A program made the position numbers and the translations under genes. DNA of 6,834 bases from Mycobacterium sp. (GTDB lineage Bacteria > Actinomycetota > Actinomycetes > Mycobacteriales > Mycobacteriaceae): the NCBI GenBank assembly GCA_023264755.1, contig JAHFVB010000276.1, positions 1-6,834 on the forward strand, written 5' to 3'. Each line of letters opens with the position of its first letter. Positions within the stretch are counted from its first letter, which is position 1. Positions 1 to 6,834 of the stretch are shown piece by piece. The notes under the pieces were generated by a model. The model was not told the DNA's origin. It saw only the letters and a list, made by a program, of their open reading frames with translations, and made no database searches.

Positions 1-114
1 TTCGGGGTGCCGATCATGACCTACATCGGCGTCGTCGCGCTGGTCATCGGTGCGGTGTTCTGGGCACTCGGGGCCGCGGGCCACGCCGTTGGTGGTCGGC
101 GAGTCTGGTACTAG
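1..114 (+). CDS. 3' end of a small membrane protein (DUF6131-like), partial
   Basis: The first 37 codons are open in frame 1 and end at TAG 112-114; the start lies outside the window. The fragment has a hydrophobic stretch (about fragment residues 6-25, rich in V, I, A, L, G, F), fitting one transmembrane helix, then a short polar tail ending GGRRVWY. Short two-helix actinobacterial membrane proteins of the DUF6131 type, as I remember them, end in a similar glycine-arginine-aromatic tail, so that family is the best guess; the assignment is by eye. Function is unknown. The gene converges on the TetR gene, and its stop codon overlaps that gene's stop within CTAG (111-114). A strong hairpin begins 8 bases after its stop and could terminate its transcript. 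Confidence 0.6.
   Translation, partial: FGVPIMTYIGVVALVIGAVFWALGAAGHAVGGRRVWY
111..114. other. Shared CTAG holding both convergent stop codons
   Basis: The four-base palindrome CTAG supplies TAG for the + strand membrane-protein gene (112-114) and TAG for the - strand TetR gene (complement of 111-113). The two genes therefore overlap tail-to-tail by three bases, with no space for a terminator between them. Confidence 0.9.
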
Positions 115-713
115 CGGCCGCCGCGCAGTGCTGCGAGCGTCATCGCTCGCAGCACTGCGCGCGTGGAGTCCGAGTCGGCTCCGGGCCGCACGCTGTGTGA
201 CGTGGAGTTGAGCAGCCCGAAGGTGGCGTGTGCCATCAGCCGGGCGTCGGCTTCGTCCAGCGTGCCGTCGAGCCGGCGTAGTACGTCCACCCAGAGTTCG
301 ACGTACTGACGCTGGGCCTTGCGGACCTGTCGCTTGGCCGTCGTCGGCAGATGGTCGAGGTCGCGGTCCTGGATGCGGATCAGGTTGGATTCGCCGAGCG
401 CGAAGTCGAGGTGGAAGTCGACGAGCCCGTCGAGCGCGGCTTCCGGTGAGGTGGCGTTGGCGACGACGTCGGTGGCCCCGGCCAGAAGTCGCGTACTGAT
501 GCCCACCAGCAATTCGACGAGCAGCGCCTCCTTGTTGGGGAAGTGGCGGTAGATCGCCGGGCCGCTGACTCCGGCCGCTGCGCCGATGTCTTCGAGTCGC
601 ACGGTGAGGAAGCCGCGTTCGGCGATCAATCGTTCGGCGGCGGCGACCAGCTGGGAGCGCCGGTCGGACTTGGCTCTACTGCGGCGCGTCTCCGCGGGTT
701 GAGCTACGGCCAC
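111..713 (-). CDS. bkaR: TetR-family repressor, BkaR-like, of the branched-chain catabolic operon
   Basis: This is a DNA-binding repressor of about 200 residues, normal for TetR. Numbered from the GTG at 713, residues 18-65 form the TetR helix-turn-helix domain: an amphipathic helix 1 (SQLVAAAERLIAERGF), then VRLEDIGAAAGVSGPAIYRHFPNKEALL with the hallmark IYRHF and NKE. The remainder is a helical ligand/dimerisation domain that I cannot match to a ligand. I prefer GTG 713 because GGAGG (complement of 721-725) lies 7 bases before it. The longer ATG at 728 adds five residues (MGGGP), has no good ribosome site, and would make the GGAGG coding. The gene is divergent from accD1 across a region with two operator-like palindromes, so autoregulation and control of the operon are likely. 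The M. tuberculosis and M. smegmatis regulators in this position (Rv2506; BkaR) are reported repressors of branched-chain keto-acid genes. Orthology is inferred from position and similarity. Confidence 0.88.
   Translation of the reverse strand: MAVAQPAETRRSRAKSDRRSQLVAAAERLIAERGFLTVRLEDIGAAAGVSGPAIYRHFPNKEALLVELLVGISTRLLAGATDVVANATSPEAALDGLVDFHLDFALGESNLIRIQDRDLDHLPTTAKRQVRKAQRQYVELWVDVLRRLDGTLDEADARLMAHATFGLLNSTSHSVRPGADSDSTRAVLRAMTLAALRGGR
122..161. terminator. Perfect 18-bp hairpin, candidate terminator inside the 3' end of the TetR gene
   Basis: Positions 122-139 and 144-161 are perfectly complementary (18 of 18) around the loop TCAT (140-143). The hairpin starts 8 bases after the stop of the upstream + gene, a fitting place for an intrinsic terminator of that gene. 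No T-run follows on either strand, which is common for mycobacterial terminators. On the - strand it lies within the last codons of the TetR gene (the AVLRAMTLAALR region), so it could also fold in that mRNA and protect or end it. The structure is seen directly; the function is inferred. Confidence 0.6.
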
Positions 714-720
714 CGGCCCG

Positions 721-725
721 CCTCC
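721..725 (-). promoter_or_regulatory. Shine-Dalgarno GGAGG that decides the TetR start
   Basis: Read on the - strand, GGAGG ends 7 bases before GTG 713, which is ideal spacing. The in-frame ATG at 728 is upstream of this element and has only weak purine content before it. Confidence 0.65.
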
Positions 726-736
726 CATCGCGGATC

Positions 737-765
737 TGGACAGTTCGGTTAATGATGACTAACAT
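737..765 (+). promoter_or_regulatory. Candidate promoter for the accD1 operon
   Basis: TGGACA (737-742, five of six to TTGACA) is followed after 17 bases by TAACAT (760-765, keeping TA...AT of TATAAT). This predicts a transcript start near 772 and a leader of about 35 bases before the TTG at 808. The -10 overlaps operator site 1 and the predicted start abuts site 2, so a bound TetR dimer would block polymerase. Found by eye; no transcript data. Confidence 0.5.
748..763. promoter_or_regulatory. TetR operator-like site 1
   Basis: GTTAATGATGACTAAC is an imperfect palindrome (12 of 16 positions match its own reverse complement, outer GTTA/TAAC perfect), the usual size for a TetR-dimer site. It is also one arm of a larger palindrome whose other arm contains site 2. 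It overlaps the -10 elements proposed for both accD1 and the repressor gene. Confidence 0.65.
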
Positions 766-769
766 ACCA
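761..769 (-). promoter_or_regulatory. Candidate extended -10 promoter for the TetR gene
   Basis: On the - strand the sequence is TGGTATGTT, that is TG-N-TATGTT, an extended -10 element. No good -35 is seen at the usual distance; TTGAGT (complement of 787-792) is 20 bases away. Transcription would begin near 754 and read towards 713. The element sits in the 9-base gap and edge of the two operator sites, consistent with self-repression. Confidence 0.4.
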
Positions 770-772
770 CCA

Positions 773-788
773 GTTAGTCGCCATTAAC
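773..788. promoter_or_regulatory. TetR operator-like site 2
   Basis: GTTAGTCGCCATTAAC has the same design as site 1 (GTTA...TAAC, 12 of 16 self-matches). Its reverse complement matches site 1 at 14 of 16 positions. The centres of the two sites are 25 bases apart. It covers bases just after the predicted accD1 transcript start and the region upstream of the proposed repressor -10. The recurrence of the same palindrome in a divergent promoter supports a true operator pair. Confidence 0.62.
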
Positions 789-804
789 TCAACTGAATGG
801 GTAG

Positions 805-2358
<1,554 letters not shown>

Positions 2359-2366
2359 CTCAGAAG

Positions 2367-4298
2367 ATGACACAGAGCTTCGACACCGTCTTGGTGGCCA
2401 ACCGTGGGGAGATCGCAGTACGAGTCATTCGTACGTTGCGTGCCATGGGCATTCGTTCCGTCGCGGTCTACAGCGATGCCGACGCCGGCGCCCGGCACGT
2501 CGCAGAGGCCGACGTCGCAGTCCGCCTCGGCCCCGCGCCTGCGCGGCAGAGTTACCTCGACATCGCCGCAGTCGTCGGGGCCGCCGTGCGCACCGGGGCC
2601 CAAGCCGTGCACCCGGGGTATGGATTCCTCTCCGAGAACGCCGACTTCGCCGCCGCGCTCAACCGAGCCGGGATCGTCTTCATCGGGCCGCCCGCACACG
2701 CCATCGCCACCATGGGCGACAAGATCGCCGCCAAGGCGGCCGTCTCGGCATTCGGGGTGCCCGTCGTGCCCGGCTGCTCGCGGCCCGGACTGACCGATCA
2801 GGAGCTGATCGACGGCGCTCGGGACGTGGGGTACCCCGTGCTGGTCAAACCCTCGGCCGGGGGTGGCGGCAAGGGCATGCGCATGGTCGAACGCCCCGCC
2901 GACCTACCGGCGGCCCTGGTCTCCGCGCGTCGCGAGTCGGCCGCGGCCTTCGGTGACGACACGCTCTTCCTGGAGCGGTTCGTGTTGGTGCCCCGGCACA
3001 TCGAGGTACAGGTGCTGGCCGATGGTCATGGCAACGTGATCCACCTCGGCGAACGCGAATGCAGCTTGCAGCGCCGCCATCAGAAGGTCGTCGAAGAGGC
3101 GCCGTCGCCGTTGCTGGACCCGGTTACCCGCAGCCGGATCGGGGCAGCCGCGTGCGACACCGCCCGCAGCGTCGACTACGTGGGTGCGGGCACGGTCGAA
3201 TTCATCGTCTCCGCAAAGGCACCCGACGAGTTCTTCTTCATGGAGATGAATACTCGGCTACAGGTCGAGCATCCCGTCACCGAGCTCGTCACCGGGCTCG
3301 ACCTCGTCGAGCTCCAGGTACGCATCGCGGCGGGGGAGCGGCTGGCCATCGCGCAAGACGACGTGACGATGACGGGTCACGCCATCGAAGCGCGGCTCTA
3401 CGCCGAAGATCCGGCCCGCGACTTCCTGCCGACCGGGGGGGTGGTGCTGGACGTCGTCGAGCCACGCTCTGTGCGAATCGATTCGGGAATCCGCGCCGGC
3501 ACCGTCGTCGGCAGTGACTACGACCCCATGCTGGCCAAGGTCATCGCACACGCGGTCGACCGGCCGGCGGCGTTGGCGGCGCTGGACCGCGCGCTGGCCG
3601 AGACCGCAGTGCTCGGAGTCGTGACCAACGTCGACTTCCTACGGTTCCTGATCGCCGATCCCGAAGTGGCCCAGGGCCTTCTGGACACCGGCCTGCTGGA
3701 CCGACGTGTCGGTGACTATCACCCGCCGCCAGCCGGCGACGACCAGTTCGCCGCCGCGGCGACCTACCGCTGGCTGCAGCACTTCCAGCGGGCTACCGAC
3801 GACCCGTGGTCGGTGCCATCGGGCTGGCGGATGGGCGAACCCGCGGCCACCGTGCTCCGGTTGCGCTCGCGCGAGCGCACCGCCCACGTCCACATCGTCG
3901 GTACGCCGCAGGCCGCTACGGTCACCGTCGAAGGCGGTGGAACACGTTCGCTGACCGCAACTCTCGAGCAGTCCGAGTTGACGGTCACGGTGGACGACGT
4001 ACGGGGGCGCTACCGCGTAGCCGATGCCCACGGCCAGCTCTGGCTGGCCGGTGACGACGGCGTCACCCTGCTCGAAGAAGTGCGCGAACCACCCGTTCGG
4101 CCCGACGCCGAACACAGCGGCGACGCGGAGCTCGTCAGCCCCATGCCGGGCGCAGTGGTCGCCGTCGGAGTCGAAGACGGGGGGACGGTAGCCGCGGGCG
4201 ACGTCGTCGTCGAGCTGTTTGTCGCCATCGGCGACCAAGTCAAGGTGGGCCAGCAGCTGGCCCGAATCACCTTGGCAATCCAGGAGTCCCAGCCATGA
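2367..4298 (+). CDS. accA1: Acyl-CoA carboxylase alpha subunit (biotin carboxylase plus defective biotin-carrier domain)
   Basis: The partner of AccD1 normally carboxylates its own biotin using ATP and bicarbonate. The protein has 643 residues. The biotin carboxylase domain (about 5-445) looks complete: [16 protein letters not shown] at the N-terminus, the ATP-grasp loop [11 protein letters not shown] (161-171), H211 in RHIEVQV, E278, the [15 protein letters not shown] block with E293, N295 and R297, and R343 in [10 protein letters not shown] less conserved linker follows. The C-terminal carrier domain begins normally (SPMPG at 591-595) but runs ...[19 protein letters not shown]..., without the A/V-M-K-M hairpin holding the biotinylated lysine. 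About 19-20 residues are missing compared with M. tuberculosis AccA1 as I remember it. No frameshift is involved. As read, the protein could activate CO2 but not hold biotin covalently. ATG 2367 is chosen; an in-frame GTG at 2355 overlapping the accD1 stop (GTGA) is an alternative giving 647 residues. Confidence 0.9.
   Translation: MTQSFDTVLVANRGEIAVRVIRTLRAMGIRSVAVYSDADAGARHVAEADVAVRLGPAPARQSYLDIAAVVGAAVRTGAQAVHPGYGFLSENADFAAALNRAGIVFIGPPAHAIATMGDKIAAKAAVSAFGVPVVPGCSRPGLTDQELIDGARDVGYPVLVKPSAGGGGKGMRMVERPADLPAALVSARRESAAAFGDDTLFLERFVLVPRHIEVQVLADGHGNVIHLGERECSLQRRHQKVVEEAPSPLLDPVTRSRIGAAACDTARSVDYVGAGTVEFIVSAKAPDEFFFMEMNTRLQVEHPVTELVTGLDLVELQVRIAAGERLAIAQDDVTMTGHAIEARLYAEDPARDFLPTGGVVLDVVEPRSVRIDSGIRAGTVVGSDYDPMLAKVIAHAVDRPAALAALDRALAETAVLGVVTNVDFLRFLIADPEVAQGLLDTGLLDRRVGDYHPPPAGDDQFAAAATYRWLQHFQRATDDPWSVPSGWRMGEPAATVLRLRSRERTAHVHIVGTPQAATVTVEGGGTRSLTATLEQSELTVTVDDVRGRYRVADAHGQLWLAGDDGVTLLEEVREPPVRPDAEHSGDAELVSPMPGAVVAVGVEDGGTVAAGDVVVELFVAIGDQVKVGQQLARITLAIQESQP
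4203..4214 (+). other. Junction where the biotin-attachment segment of accA1 is absent
   Basis: Codons GTC GTC GTC GAG (residues 613-616) join the GDVVV strand of the carrier domain directly to the [12 protein letters not shown] strand. In intact homologues the VEAMKMEH turn and the following strand (APxxGxV) lie between these. The join is in frame and both sides are well conserved, so it looks like one clean deletion of about 57-60 bases, not general decay. The repeated GTC triplets at the join could have mediated it by slippage. Confidence 0.8.
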
Positions 4299-4339
4299 GC
4301 AGTCAGCGAGAAGCGGAGCGAAACGCACATGAGCAATAG
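4295..4339 (+). CDS. Possible 14-codon coupling ORF between accA1 and fadE19
   Basis: ATG 4295 overlaps the accA1 stop as ATGA. It has AGGAG (4282-4286) 8 bases before it and reads 14 codons ([14 protein letters not shown]) to TAG 4337-4339, just inside fadE19. The peptide is hydrophilic and resembles nothing I know. Its better ribosome site compared with fadE19 suggests a role in translational coupling, bringing ribosomes to the fadE19 ATG at 4329. It may equally be chance. Confidence 0.25.
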   Translation: MSSQREAERNAHEQ

Positions 4340-5489
4340 TCTGTCCACCGGCAACCTGCCGGACCACTACGAGCTGCTGGCCAAGACCGTCCGCGAGTTC
4401 GCCAAGACCGTCGTCGCCCCGGTGGCCGCCAAACACGACGCCGAACACTCGTTTCCGTACGAGGTCGTCGCAGGCATGGCCGACATGGGGCTCTTCGGAC
4501 TGCCGTTCCCCGAGGAGTACGGCGGCATGGGTGGCGACTACTTCGCGCTGTGCCTGGCGTTGGAAGAACTCGGCAAGGTCGATCAGAGCGTGGCGATCAC
4601 GTTGGAAGCCGGAGTGTCCCTGGGGGCAATGCCGGTGTACCGCTTCGGAAACGATGCCCAGAAGGACGAGTGGCTACCGCTGCTGACCAGTGGCCGGGCG
4701 CTAGGCGCCTTCGGGCTCACCGAGGCCGGCGGCGGCTCCGACGCGGGTGCGACGAGGACCACCGCCAAGCTCGACGACGGGCACTGGGTGATCAATGGCT
4801 CCAAGCAGTTCATCACCAACTCGGGTACCGACCTCACCAAGTTGGTCACCGTCACCGCGGTGACTGGTGAACACGACGGAAGGAAGCAGATCTCCTCGAT
4901 CCTGGTTCCGGTGCCCACCAAGGGATTCACCGCCGAGCCGGCCTACGACAAGGTGGGCTGGAACGCGTCGGACACCCACCCGCTGAGCTTCGACGACGTG
5001 CGGGTACCGCAGGAGAATCTGCTGGGCGAGCAAGGTCGGGGCTACGCCAACTTCCTGCGCATCCTCGACGAAGGCCGCATCGCGATCGCCGCGCTGTCGG
5101 CGGGCGTCGCCCAGGGCTGCGTGGACGAATGCGTCAAGTACGCCAAGGAACGCCAGGCGTTCGGCGCGGCCATCGGTACCTATCAGGCGATCTCGTTCAA
5201 GATTGCGCGGATGGAGGCCCGGGCCTACACCGCCCGCACCGCCTACTACGACGCCGCGTCAATGATGTTGGCGGGCAAGCCCTTCAAGAAGGCTGCGTCC
5301 ATCGCCAAGCTGGTCGCCAGCGAGGCGGCCATGGACAACGCCCGCGATGCCACGCAGATCTTCGGCGGCTACGGCTTCATGAACGAATACCCGGTCGCGC
5401 GGCACTACCGGGACAGCAAGATACTCGAAATCGGCGAGGGCACCACGGAAGTGCAGTTGATGCTGATCGCGCGGGAGGCGGGGCTGTGA
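4329..5489 (+). CDS. fadE19: Acyl-CoA dehydrogenase FadE19, probably short/branched-chain specific
   Basis: This FAD flavoenzyme introduces the alpha-beta double bond into an acyl-CoA, here likely a branched one (isovaleryl-, 2-methylbutyryl- or isobutyryl-CoA). At 386 residues it is full length. It has an N-terminal helical domain, the beta-domain signature [20 protein letters not shown] with [10 protein letters not shown] for flavin binding, YAKERQAFG, and the C-terminal [20 protein letters not shown] plus [10 protein letters not shown]. The probable catalytic base is E370 in GEGTTE, the site used by most family members. At the alternative site used by isovaleryl-CoA dehydrogenase the residue is G249 (LDEGR), so this is not a classical isovaleryl enzyme by base position. 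ATG 4329 has GGAG (4315-4318) 10 bases upstream. The gene begins 30 bases after accA1 and its stop overlaps the next start. Confidence 0.9.
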   Translation: MSNSLSTGNLPDHYELLAKTVREFAKTVVAPVAAKHDAEHSFPYEVVAGMADMGLFGLPFPEEYGGMGGDYFALCLALEELGKVDQSVAITLEAGVSLGAMPVYRFGNDAQKDEWLPLLTSGRALGAFGLTEAGGGSDAGATRTTAKLDDGHWVINGSKQFITNSGTDLTKLVTVTAVTGEHDGRKQISSILVPVPTKGFTAEPAYDKVGWNASDTHPLSFDDVRVPQENLLGEQGRGYANFLRILDEGRIAIAALSAGVAQGCVDECVKYAKERQAFGAAIGTYQAISFKIARMEARAYTARTAYYDAASMMLAGKPFKKAASIAKLVASEAAMDNARDATQIFGGYGFMNEYPVARHYRDSKILEIGEGTTEVQLMLIAREAGL

Positions 5490-5974
5490 CCGAGCAGCGC
5501 ATCGTCACTCAACGAGGGTTGTGGTTCGAGGAGTTCGAACCGGGCGTGCTCTACCAACACCGGCCGGGCCGCACCATCACCGAAGCCGACAACGTGCTGT
5601 TCACCACCCTGACGATGAACACCCAAGCGCTGCATCTGGATGCCGCGTTCGCCGAGGCGCTGCCACCGTTCCATCAGCGACTGGTGAACTCGATGTTCAC
5701 GTTGTCCACCCTGGTGGGGCTTTCGGTGGCGCAGCTGACCCAGGGCACCATCGTCGGCAACCTTGGCTTCAGCGACGTGGCGTTCCCCAAGCCGCTGTTC
5801 CACGGCGACACGCTCTATGCCGAGAGCGAGGTGCTCGACAAGCGGCTGTCCAAGAGCCGTCCCGGTGAGGGCATCGTCACCTTCACACACATCGGTCGCA
5901 ACCAACACGGTGACGTCGTCGCGACGGCCTCGCGAAAGACGATGGTGCGCACCCGTCCGGAAGGAGAGGTGTAG
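5486..5974 (+). CDS. MaoC-like enoyl-CoA hydratase (itaconyl-/3-methylglutaconyl-CoA hydratase type)
   Basis: This 162-residue single hot-dog-fold protein resembles M. tuberculosis Rv2499c. From its neighbours it should hydrate 3-methylglutaconyl-CoA to HMG-CoA, or itaconyl-CoA to citramalyl-CoA, ready for CitE. Residues 29-55 ([27 protein letters not shown]) carry the MaoC active-site region, with H50 as the catalytic histidine. The usual aspartate of the D-x4-H pair is N45 here, a pattern I associate with the mesaconyl-CoA-hydratase-like subgroup (TMNTQ-LH). [16 protein letters not shown] and the C-terminal strand [13 protein letters not shown] complete the fold. The start is GTG 5486, overlapping the fadE19 stop by four bases (GTGA), with GGAGG (5474-5478) exactly 7 bases upstream. 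Much longer upstream readings of this frame are a shadow of fadE19. The substrate is inferred from context. Confidence 0.88.
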   Translation: MTEQRIVTQRGLWFEEFEPGVLYQHRPGRTITEADNVLFTTLTMNTQALHLDAAFAEALPPFHQRLVNSMFTLSTLVGLSVAQLTQGTIVGNLGFSDVAFPKPLFHGDTLYAESEVLDKRLSKSRPGEGIVTFTHIGRNQHGDVVATASRKTMVRTRPEGEV

Positions 5975-6786
5975 TGGCGCTGGGGAACAACGGGCCAGGT
6001 TGGCTCTTCTGTCCGGCCGATCGACCGGAGCGCTTCGCCAAGGCCGCCGCGACCGCCGACGTGGTGATCCTCGACCTCGAAGACGGTGTCGCGGCCAGGG
6101 ATCGCGAGGCCGCGCGGGCCGCGCTGGTCGCCACGCCGCTCGACCCCAGTCGGACCGTGGTGCGAATCAACCCCGCCACGACACCCGATCACGCGCCGGA
6201 TCTCGAGGCGCTCAAGGCCACCGACTACACCACGGTGATGCTCGCCAAGACCGAAACCGCAGCCCAGGTTGCTGCGCTCGCCCCGCTGGACGTCGTCGTG
6301 CTGGTCGAAACCCCGCTGGGAGCCTTGGCCGTCCCCGAGACCGCGCGGGTCGACAACGCGTTTGCCGTGATGTGGGGCGCGGAGGATCTGTTCGCCGCGA
6401 CCGGTGGCACCGCGAACCGCTGGCCGGACGGCCGCTACCGCGACCTCGCCGTGCACGTTCGTTCGCAGTCGCTGTTGGCCGCCAAGGCCTACGGACGGAT
6501 GGCGCTGGACTCGGTGTACCTCGACATCAAGGATCTCGCCGGGTTGCGCGCCGAAACCGACGACGCCGTTGCGGTCGGGTTCGATGCGAAGGTCGCCATC
6601 CACCCGACCCAGGTCGCCGTCATCCGGGCCGGCTACGCGCCGACCGAGCAACAGACGGCCTGGGCACGCCGAGTCCTCGACGCCGCCCGCAGTGAGCGGG
6701 GGGTCTTCCAGTTCGACGGCCAGATGGTGGACATGCCGGTGCTGCGGCGGGCCGAGCGCATCGTCGCGTTGACCCCGCCGGCCTGA
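5974..6786 (+). CDS. citE: CitE-like beta-hydroxyacyl-CoA lyase (HMG-CoA / citramalyl-CoA lyase)
   Basis: This 270-residue TIM-barrel lyase of the HpcH/HpaI aldolase/citrate lyase beta family resembles M. tuberculosis Rv2498c, which is reported to cleave both HMG-CoA (leucine pathway) and (S)-citramalyl-CoA (itaconate pathway). Visible motifs are LFCPADRPERF (11-21), VILDLEDGV with D37, R64 in VVRINP, K92 in MLAKTE, E112 in LVETPLGA and D138 in MWGAEDL as likely magnesium ligands, and KVAIHPTQ near the end. The length is normal for the stand-alone CitE group; the citrate lyase alpha and gamma partners are absent from the window, so this is not a citrate lyase. GTG 5974 shares one base with the preceding TAG (TAGTG) and has AGGAG (5962-5966) 7 bases upstream. 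It is the last gene visible in the operon. Confidence 0.92.
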   Translation: MALGNNGPGWLFCPADRPERFAKAAATADVVILDLEDGVAARDREAARAALVATPLDPSRTVVRINPATTPDHAPDLEALKATDYTTVMLAKTETAAQVAALAPLDVVVLVETPLGALAVPETARVDNAFAVMWGAEDLFAATGGTANRWPDGRYRDLAVHVRSQSLLAAKAYGRMALDSVYLDIKDLAGLRAETDDAVAVGFDAKVAIHPTQVAVIRAGYAPTEQQTAWARRVLDAARSERGVFQFDGQMVDMPVLRRAERIVALTPPA

Positions 6787-6788
6787 CG

Positions 6789-6819
6789 GTCGTCCGCGGG
6801 CGGCCCGACACGCGACGAC
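6789..6819. terminator. Weak hairpin after citE, possible terminator
   Basis: GTCGTC (6789-6794) plus GCG (6796-6798) can pair with CGC (6811-6813) plus GACGAC (6814-6819), with one bulged C and a 12-base loop. No T-run follows. In M. tuberculosis the bkd/pdh dehydrogenase genes come next, so this could equally be chance structure in GC-rich spacer before another operon gene. No start codon with a ribosome site is evident in 6787-6834. Confidence 0.2.
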
Positions 6820-6834
6820 GTTGCTTGCGATGCG

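Noticed and set aside
3435..3441. Run of seven Gs in accA1 as a possible frameshift
   Set aside because: The frame continues through the conserved FLPTGG motif on both sides, so there is no disruption.
3639..4448. 269-codon antisense frame over the 3' part of accA1
   Set aside because: No domain or good start signal; composition typical of shadow frames in high-GC DNA.
5129..5485. Upstream extension of the hydratase frame into fadE19
   Set aside because: The upstream part is a shadow of fadE19; GTG 5486 has an ideal GGAGG and matches the family's N-terminus.

Overview
The window is high-GC (roughly two-thirds G+C by eye) and almost entirely coding. Gene content and order match the branched-chain (leucine) and itaconate catabolic locus of Mycobacterium and close relatives: the bkaR / accD1 / accA1 / fadE19 / MaoC-hydratase / citE block, corresponding to Rv2506 and Rv2502c-Rv2498c of M. 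tuberculosis. In M. tuberculosis, fadD35, scoA and scoB lie between the regulator and accD1. Here accD1 follows the regulator directly, which as far as I recall is the arrangement in fast-growing mycobacteria. Organism assignment is inference from gene order and protein similarity recalled from memory.

Layout. Positions 1-114 hold the 3' end of a small membrane-protein gene on the + strand. It converges on a TetR-family repressor gene (bkaR-like, - strand, 111-713). The two stop codons share one CTAG, and a perfect 18-bp hairpin (122-161) sits inside the 3' end of the repressor gene. The divergent intergenic region (about 714-807) carries a 55-bp near-perfect palindrome made of two 16-bp operator-like sites, which overlap candidate promoters for both directions. 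Five + strand genes then run with short gaps or overlaps to 6786: accD1, accA1, fadE19, a MaoC-type hydratase and citE. They are probably one operon. The last 48 bases show no clear gene.

How the genes work together. FadE19 oxidises a short branched acyl-CoA. AccA1 and AccD1 carboxylate 3-methylcrotonyl-CoA to 3-methylglutaconyl-CoA. The MaoC protein hydrates that product to HMG-CoA, or hydrates itaconyl-CoA to citramalyl-CoA. CitE cleaves HMG-CoA to acetyl-CoA plus acetoacetate, or citramalyl-CoA to acetyl-CoA plus pyruvate. The TetR protein probably represses the set and itself.

The most surprising observation is in accA1. The reading frame is intact and the biotin carboxylase domain looks complete, but the C-terminal biotin-carrier domain lacks the stretch of about 19-20 residues with the biotinylated lysine (the A/V-M-K-M motif). 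The frame passes directly from the first half of the carrier domain to its last strands. If this is real, and not a consensus or assembly error, this AccA1 cannot carry biotin itself. I see no new multi-gene system beyond this known catabolic module.
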